From: Wenzhouxiangella sp.
GTDB taxonomy: Bacteria > Pseudomonadota > Gammaproteobacteria > Xanthomonadales > Wenzhouxiangellaceae
NCBI GenBank assembly: GCA_007119095.1
Contig: SKQI01000156.1
Coordinates: forward strand, 1 to 10,611
Direction of reading: 5' to 3'
DNA: 10,611 nt
The position numbers were made by a program, and so were the translations under genes. Position 1 is the first letter of the stretch. Each line of letters begins with the position of its first letter. Shown piece after piece: positions 5,558-10,611 of this stretch. The notes beneath the pieces are model-generated. The model was not told where the DNA came from and searched no databases. It saw only the letters and a list, made by a program, of their open reading frames with translations.

Positions 5558-6642
5558 GCAAACAGCCCCAACTGCAGCGCCTGCCAGCCGAAGTCTATTA
5601 CCAGGACGAACTCAAGCGGCTTGCGAAGTGGGATTCACACCGGGTTCCGCCCGGCTGGAACCTGTCTCCAATCGCAGTCGAAAAATTCGTTCTCGGCGAC
5701 GAAGCGCTGAAGGTACAGCCCAAGATCGTGGCCGATCAGGGTGTCATTACTCGCATCGTGATCGGACTGCTGACCGACCGCGGTTGTCTGCTGGTCGGCG
5801 AACCGGGCACCGCCAAGTCCTGGTTGTCCGAGCTGATCGCCGCGGCCATCTCGGGCGACTCTTCCCTGGCCGTGCAGGGCGGCGCCGTCAGTCAGGTCAA
5901 CCAGTTGCTCTATAGCTGGAACGAGGCCATCCTGACCAGCCAGGGGCCGGTGATGGAGGCGCTGGTCCCCAGCCCCATCTACCGGGGCATGCGGGATGGA
6001 AAAATCGTGCGCTTCGAAGAAGTCGCTCGTTGTCCCCAGCCTTTGCAGGATGCCTTGCTGTCCATCCTGTCAGAACGCGTCATTACCATCCCCGAGCTGA
6101 GTGGTGAGGCGGGCGTACTCTATGCCCGGGCCGGCTTCAATGTCATTGCCACGTCCAACAGCATTGACGAGGGCGTCAACCGTATGAGCTCGGCGCTGAA
6201 ACGACGGATGAACTTCGAGATTATCCCGGCGATTCGTTCAGTGGAAGAAGAGGTGACCGTCGTTGAACGAGAAGCCGCGCGCGCCAATCAACAATCCGGT
6301 ATCCAGGTTGACCTGAATCGCCAGATCATCGAAGTGCTGGTCACCATCTTTCATGAGCTTCGAAATGGCCAGACCCTGGACGGGCGCAGCACCGACAGGT
6401 TGGCCGGCGCCACCATGTCAACGGCCGAGGCCGTGGGTGTCGCTCATGCGCTCAGCGTCCATGCCTTCTACTACTCCAAGGGGCAGTTGGACATGCGACA
6501 ATTGCTACACTTCATTATTGGCTCGGCACTGAAAGACCAGCCGGAAGACCGGCGTCGTTTTCGTCATTATTTCGATACCGAAGTGGCCGGGCGCAAGGAA
6601 TCGCACTGGCGCGAAGCTTATGCCCAGCGCCATTTGATATAG
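5554..6642 (+). CDS. MoxR-type AAA+ ATPase
   Basis: This 362-residue ATPase has Walker A GEPGTAKS (82-89), a Walker B written IVRFEE (151-156) rather than the usual LLDE, sensor 1 VIATSN (197-202) and an arginine finger in SALKRRM (213-219). The opening (PPGWNLSPIAVEKFVLG), AAAISGDSSLAVQGG and EALVPSPIYRGM fit the MoxR subgroup that, from memory, usually sits with SWIM, DUF5691, DUF5682 and VWA-domain genes; none of these is in the window. MoxR proteins act as chaperone-like ATPases that mature or assemble partner complexes. The ATG overlaps the preceding stop (ATGA, 5554-5557), so it is translationally coupled to the GspE-like gene, and that protein or its complex is a plausible client (inference). 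The baeRF gene follows 41 nt later with no terminator. Confidence 0.9.
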   Translation: MSKQPQLQRLPAEVYYQDELKRLAKWDSHRVPPGWNLSPIAVEKFVLGDEALKVQPKIVADQGVITRIVIGLLTDRGCLLVGEPGTAKSWLSELIAAAISGDSSLAVQGGAVSQVNQLLYSWNEAILTSQGPVMEALVPSPIYRGMRDGKIVRFEEVARCPQPLQDALLSILSERVITIPELSGEAGVLYARAGFNVIATSNSIDEGVNRMSSALKRRMNFEIIPAIRSVEEEVTVVEREAARANQQSGIQVDLNRQIIEVLVTIFHELRNGQTLDGRSTDRLAGATMSTAEAVGVAHALSVHAFYYSKGQLDMRQLLHFIIGSALKDQPEDRRRFRHYFDTEVAGRKESHWREAYAQRHLI

Positions 6643-6683
6643 CATCCAAACCAAGCATTTCAAAAACCAAGGACTCCTACCCT

Positions 6684-7808
6684 ATGTTGCATGTCGACAT
6701 CCCCACCCAGCCTGAACTGCAAACGCTGGTCGCCCAGCGCAATCAAGCCTGCGTATCCATCTACCTGAAAACCACCCCGCAGACTCAAAATATCGACAAG
6801 GCTGCGATCACCTTGTCCAACCTGATCAAGGAAGCCGATGCCCAGCTGGAAAAAGCCGGCGTCGACAAGCGCACCCGCTGGGCTGTCACCGAGCAACTCG
6901 AAGAAGTCACCGAAGACGAGGATTTCTGGGCCTTTCAGGCTAACAGCCTGGCGATTTTTGCCACCCCCGATTCCCATCGCAGTTACCGACTGCCTACGCA
7001 TCTGGAACCGGTGGTCGAAGTCGCCGATCGCTTCTTCCTGAAACCGCTGATTCGGGCCATCAGCATGCCGCAGCACGCCTTTGTGCTGGCCTTGGCAGAA
7101 AACGAGGTGCGGGTGATCGAGGTATTCAGCGATATGCCGGCAGAGACCCTGAAGATTGCCAACCTGCCGAAAGATGCTGCCTCGGCCGTCGGCACCAGCA
7201 CGGTCAACACGCGCTCTCACTCTTCCGGTCGCCTGCACGGCAGCGAGGGCCAGAAGGTCCATCTGCGCAAGTATTGCCGAATGATCGACGCCGCGCTCAG
7301 GCCGCTGCTGGCCGGTCGTCACGAGCCGCTGATCCTGGCCGCCACGGAACCGATGCTGTCGATCTATCGGTCGGTCAACAGTTACCCGGAATTCGCCAGC
7401 CAGGTCATTGAGACCAGCCCGGTGCGGGTGCCGCCGCACGAGCTTGCCGAGCGGGCACGACCGATACTCGACCAGATCCACGCCACTGCCATCGAACAGT
7501 TTCGGGAAACTTTTCGCGCTCGCGAAAAAGAAGGCCGCGCCACCACCGACCTTGCCCAGGCCGCGCGCGCCGCGACATTTGGTGCGGTGGACACCCTGCT
7601 GGTCGCGATTGACGAAGTCGTTCATGGTCGCGTTGACGAGCAAACCGGGGAGGTGACACTGGCCGATGAGGCTGGTGCCGACAACTACGGTGTGGTCGAC
7701 GAAATTGCCGGTCGCACTCTGTCCAGCGGCGGCCGCCTGGTCGGCGTGCGCAAGGCCGACATCCCGGGCGAGGCCAGCCTGGCGGCGGTACTGCGTTACC
7801 CGATCTGA
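6684..7808 (+). CDS. baeRF family 3 protein (eRF1/Pelota-like fold)
   Basis: This 374-residue soluble protein matches the bacterial archaeo-eukaryotic release factor family 3 pattern: SIYLKT near residue 25, DEDFWAFQANSLAIFATP (78-95), the VADRFFLKPLI strand (113-123), FVLALAENEVRVIEV (133-147), HLRKYCRMIDAALRPLL (193-209), LILAATEPMLSIYRSVNSYP (216-235) and a C-terminal segment DTLLVAIDEVVHGRVDEQTGEV (303-324) ending in GGRLVGVRKADIPG. The family is proposed to act on ribosomes, but no member has a firmly proven function that I know of. No clear GGQ is present; GSEGQK (186-191) sits in the loop before the core helix and is the nearest match. AAGGA (6669-6673) precedes the ATG by 10 nt. There is no terminator on either side, so it belongs to the same unit as its neighbours. 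Confidence 0.85.
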   Translation: MLHVDIPTQPELQTLVAQRNQACVSIYLKTTPQTQNIDKAAITLSNLIKEADAQLEKAGVDKRTRWAVTEQLEEVTEDEDFWAFQANSLAIFATPDSHRSYRLPTHLEPVVEVADRFFLKPLIRAISMPQHAFVLALAENEVRVIEVFSDMPAETLKIANLPKDAASAVGTSTVNTRSHSSGRLHGSEGQKVHLRKYCRMIDAALRPLLAGRHEPLILAATEPMLSIYRSVNSYPEFASQVIETSPVRVPPHELAERARPILDQIHATAIEQFRETFRAREKEGRATTDLAQAARAATFGAVDTLLVAIDEVVHGRVDEQTGEVTLADEAGADNYGVVDEIAGRTLSSGGRLVGVRKADIPGEASLAAVLRYPI

Positions 7809-7847
7809 CCGGCATTGCGTGTTGTCAACCGACAGCACAGGCACCCC

Positions 7848-10373
7848 GTGATTGCCCACGCACGGCGACTAGGCTGGACTGCCCTGGTCGCCGTGCTGCT
7901 GACTGGCATGTTTGGCCTACTCGCCGGTGATGGCAGCCAGGCCAAGGCCGAAATCACCGCCATGGTTTACCCGGGCGAGGCTCGGGTACTCTCCAAGGCC
8001 CAGCTCGGCGACCGCGGTTTTTCCGTGCTCCAGGGCGCAGGTCTGCTGCGCGACCCCGGGCAAGCGTTCGACATCGACGCGATTGCGGCCCTGCCGCCAG
8101 CGGCATTTACCTACCTCGGCACCTCCAGCCTGAGAAAAGGCTTTTCCTCAGATGCCTTCTGGGTTCGCCTGGACCTGCGGCGCGATGAGGATACTCCGGC
8201 TGAGCTGCTCCTGGTCACCTGGCCACCTTTCATTGACCGAATTGACCTGTATGCCCCTGCCGCTGAAGGCGGCTTCATTCGCCATCGGGCCGGCGACCAT
8301 GTGCCGGTCAGCGAGCGGATGCTGGCCACGCCTGGGGCGGTGTTACCCCTCGTGCTGGACACGACCGCGCAAACCTGGTTCCTGCGAATCGAAAGCAGCA
8401 CCGTGATCACCCTTAGCGTCCGAATCATGGACCAGCCAGGCTTTATCGGCACCAGTCAGCGTCGAGCAAGCACCCAGGGTCTGCACATGGGCATGATCCT
8501 GACCGCCGCCCTGATCGCCGGACTGGCCATGATCTGGCTGCGGCAGCCGGTATTCGCCCTGGCGACTGGCTACCTGCTCTGCTACCTGGGGTTTCAGTTC
8601 ACGTTCAGCGGCTACGACCAGATTCTGATCTATCCCGAGCGCCCATGGCTGGCCGACAACATGATCGGCGTCTTTGCCGCCAGTGCAACGGCGCTGATGC
8701 TCTGGTTTGCGGTCAGTTACCTCGAACCGCAGCGGTTCATGCCACGCCTGACATGGCTGCTGCATGGCCTGGCCACATTCAGCATGGGCGTGGCCATCAT
8801 CTCGCTGACCGGTCATTACGCGCTGGCTGCACCACCATTCGTCGTCGTTGTCGCACTGGCTCCCCTTTTCATGCTGGTGCTGTTTTTGCGCATGCTGGCC
8901 CATGCCCGGGAACGCGCCCTGGCCATGCTGCTGATGTTCGCGCCGGTGATCGCCGTGACCGTAGCCCAGGGTCTGCACAGTGCCGGCTTGTTCGGCGACG
9001 GTGAGCAGATCGGCGAGTTCTGGGGCATCGCTACCCTGGCCCAGATGCCGGTGGCGGCGGTGGCGATCCTCCTCAGGGTGCGCGAAGTCCAGCGTGAACT
9101 GACCACCGAAGCCGGCTATCGCATGCTGATCGAAAACCAGGTCGATCTGGTGTTGCGGCTTAACCCATGGCGCCAGATCGAATTCGCCGGTCCGAGCTGT
9201 CTGGCGCTGTTCGGCAAGTCCGCAGATCAACTGCTGGGCAGCTCATTTCTGGATCATGTTCATCCCGCCGATGGCCAGCTTAGTGAAGCGGCACTGGACA
9301 AGACGCTTCAGCCCCCTAACGCCGGCTACCTGGAAGCTCGAATGCAATCGAAGTCGGGCTGGCGCTGGCTGGCCTGGGCCCTGACCACAAGCCGCGACGG
9401 AACCGGGCGGGTCAACGCCGTGATCGCGGTCGGTCGGGACATCTCCAGCCGGGTCGAGGCCGAGCAGGAACTGGCGAAATCGCAACGCCGGCTGGACCTG
9501 GCCCTGCAGTCTGGTGGCATTGGCTTTTACGACGTGGATGTCAAAAGCCGCAGGTTCGAGGTCGATGATCGCTTTCTGAGCATAATCGGCTATCAGCCAG
9601 GTGAGTTCAAACTGGACTGGGACAGCTGGCAGGCTTTGATCCACGAAGAGGATCTGGAGCGGGTGGTTGAACTGACCGAGTCGACAATCTTCGAACGAGG
9701 TGAGCCGCTGGAGCTTGAGTACCGCATGCGTCACCGCGATGGCCACTGGATCTGGATGCTTGATCGGACCAATATTGCCGACGTCGACGAACATCATCAG
9801 ACTGTTCGCATGGTCGGCCTGATTCAGGAGATCACCCGGCGCAAGCAAACCGAGTTGAAGTTAGGCTATCTGGTCCAGCACGATGAGCTGACCGGGCTGC
9901 TCAACCGCCGCGGCATTATTGCTGTTGCCCAGCGCCAGCACTCCTTGTGCAGGCGAGACCAGCGTCCCTGCGCTTTCGCCATGGCCGACCTTGATCACTT
10001 CAAGAGAATCAATGATGAACTCGGCCACGAGGCTGGCGACGAAGTACTGAAGCAGGTGGGCCGGCTATTGCAGGGCAGTCTTCGCGAGGGCGACTGGGTC
10101 GGGCGCTGGGGCGGTGAGGAATTCCTGATCGTCATGCCGCTGTGCAGCCTGGAAGAGGCCGTGATTGGCCTGGAACGCGCCCGTCAGGCCATCGCTTCGA
10201 CATCGCTGCAGGTAGACGACCAATCGGTCGAAATCACGATCAGTATCGGCGTCACCGTTTCGCAGAATAGCGAGCTTGATCTCGACGCCATTGTTGGACG
10301 CGCTGACAAAGCCATGTACAAGGCCAAGGCCGGTGGACGCAATCGCGTCAGCGCAGACACCGGCCCGGCCTGA
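7848..10373 (+). CDS. Membrane diguanylate cyclase: DISM sensor, two PAS, GGDEF
   Basis: Numbered from GTG 7848 (841 residues): a signal peptide (1-34, core TALVAVLLTGMFGLLAG, cut near AKA), a periplasmic 7TMR-DISMED2 domain (about 75-200, with FWVRLDL and WFLRIESST), seven membrane helices of the DISM_7TM type (about 210-412), two PAS domains (about 425-535 and 545-665) and a GGDEF domain (about 670-835). The active site GGEEF (755-759) is intact and an RxxD inhibitory site REGD (746-749) lies five residues before it, so it should make c-di-GMP with product feedback. DISM domains are thought to bind periplasmic carbohydrate-like ligands. The open frame extends to TTG 7815, 6 nt after the baeRF stop; GTG 7848 is preferred because it gives a normal-length signal peptide, but neither has a good ribosome site. 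Confidence 0.93.
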   Translation: MIAHARRLGWTALVAVLLTGMFGLLAGDGSQAKAEITAMVYPGEARVLSKAQLGDRGFSVLQGAGLLRDPGQAFDIDAIAALPPAAFTYLGTSSLRKGFSSDAFWVRLDLRRDEDTPAELLLVTWPPFIDRIDLYAPAAEGGFIRHRAGDHVPVSERMLATPGAVLPLVLDTTAQTWFLRIESSTVITLSVRIMDQPGFIGTSQRRASTQGLHMGMILTAALIAGLAMIWLRQPVFALATGYLLCYLGFQFTFSGYDQILIYPERPWLADNMIGVFAASATALMLWFAVSYLEPQRFMPRLTWLLHGLATFSMGVAIISLTGHYALAAPPFVVVVALAPLFMLVLFLRMLAHARERALAMLLMFAPVIAVTVAQGLHSAGLFGDGEQIGEFWGIATLAQMPVAAVAILLRVREVQRELTTEAGYRMLIENQVDLVLRLNPWRQIEFAGPSCLALFGKSADQLLGSSFLDHVHPADGQLSEAALDKTLQPPNAGYLEARMQSKSGWRWLAWALTTSRDGTGRVNAVIAVGRDISSRVEAEQELAKSQRRLDLALQSGGIGFYDVDVKSRRFEVDDRFLSIIGYQPGEFKLDWDSWQALIHEEDLERVVELTESTIFERGEPLELEYRMRHRDGHWIWMLDRTNIADVDEHHQTVRMVGLIQEITRRKQTELKLGYLVQHDELTGLLNRRGIIAVAQRQHSLCRRDQRPCAFAMADLDHFKRINDELGHEAGDEVLKQVGRLLQGSLREGDWVGRWGGEEFLIVMPLCSLEEAVIGLERARQAIASTSLQVDDQSVEITISIGVTVSQNSELDLDAIVGRADKAMYKAKAGGRNRVSADTGPA

Positions 10374-10396
10374 TCTGGTTCGGATTGATCGATACC

Positions 10397-10417
10397 AAGA
10401 CATTCAATGAATGTCTT
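10397..10417. terminator. AT-rich hairpin between convergent genes
   Basis: AAGACATTC (10397-10405) and GAATGTCTT (10409-10417) pair perfectly around a 3-nt loop, 23 nt after the cyclase stop and 6 nt beyond the pirin stop on the other strand. Its position suggests a shared terminator, but it is AT-rich and has no T-run beyond its own arms, so the call is weak. Confidence 0.4.
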
Positions 10418-10423
10418 AGTTAC

Positions 10424-10611
10424 TCAGACGCTGGCGACTTCAGTCAATCGACCATCGCGATAGTCCTGAACCGCCTGTTCAATCTCTTCGCGCGTATTCA
10501 TCACGAACGGGCCGTACTGAACAACGGGCTCATTGAGCGGTTTACCGGCCAGCACCAGCAGTCTGGCACCTTCGCTGCCTGAGACCAGGTTCAGACGATC
10601 GCCGTCTCCCA
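10424..10611 (-). CDS. Pirin family protein, C-terminal fragment
   Basis: The - strand is open from the window edge to a TGA (complement 10424-10426), giving the last 61 residues of a protein. ARLLVLAGKPLNEPVVQYGP, then FVMNTREEIEQAVQDYRDG, is the characteristic C-terminal cupin end of pirins. Pirins are two-domain cupins; some act as quercetin 2,3-dioxygenases and others as regulators. The metal-binding residues lie in the N-terminal cupin, outside the window, so activity cannot be judged. The gene is convergent with the cyclase gene. Confidence 0.9.
   Translation of the reverse strand, partial: GDGDRLNLVSGSEGARLLVLAGKPLNEPVVQYGPFVMNTREEIEQAVQDYRDGRLTEVASV

Noticed and set aside
6660..7859. 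A 399-codon open frame on the - strand opposite the baeRF gene
   Set aside because: It is antisense to a well-matched family protein, and its translation shows no recognisable domain; long antisense frames are common in GC-rich genes.
8343..9230. A 295-codon open frame on the - strand opposite the cyclase
   Set aside because: It lies over the membrane and PAS region of a clear diguanylate cyclase; its His/Gln-rich composition is that of a codon shadow.

Overview
The window is GC-rich, densely coded and almost entirely on the + strand. Gene content (YhbY, an Xcc1710-type Mth938-like protein, a GspE/PilB-family ATPase, a 7TMR-DISM diguanylate cyclase, a DUF1328 + CsbD pair) suggests a gammaproteobacterium, perhaps near the Xanthomonadales/Chromatiales. 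That placement is inference from gene families; no rRNA or other taxonomic marker is present. I see no tRNA, rRNA, CRISPR array, insertion sequence or phage gene.

Layout. 1-315 is non-coding, with a short 9-nt tandem repeat and two perfect inverted repeats that interlock. 316-879 is a DUF1543 protein with an internal duplication. 939-1658 is a Crp/Fnr-type regulator. 1697-2420 is a small envelope/stress cluster: a 54-residue DUF1328 membrane protein on the - strand, divergent from a CsbD-like protein and a tiny acidic lipoprotein. 2483-3188 holds yhbY and a Mth938-like gene, preceded by a rho-independent terminator that runs up to the yhbY start codon.

3272-10373 looks like one long co-directional transcription unit of four genes: (i) a 761-residue protein joining a degenerate PCMT-like methyltransferase domain to a complete GspE/PilB ATPase; (ii) a MoxR-type AAA+ ATPase whose ATG overlaps the previous stop; (iii) a baeRF family 3 protein (eRF1/Pelota-like fold); (iv) a membrane diguanylate cyclase with a DISM sensor module, two PAS domains and an intact GGEEF with I-site. 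On the - strand at the right edge is the 3' end of a pirin gene, convergent with the cyclase.

How the parts may work together. The Crp/Fnr regulator beside the DUF1328/CsbD/lipoprotein cluster looks like a stress-response neighbourhood. The unusual part is the 3272-10373 unit: a secretion-type ATPase carrying a SAM-binding-like domain, translationally coupled to a MoxR ATPase and followed by a release-factor-like protein and a c-di-GMP synthase, with no other type II secretion or type IV pilus gene in view. Its function is unknown to me and it is the best candidate here for an undescribed system.
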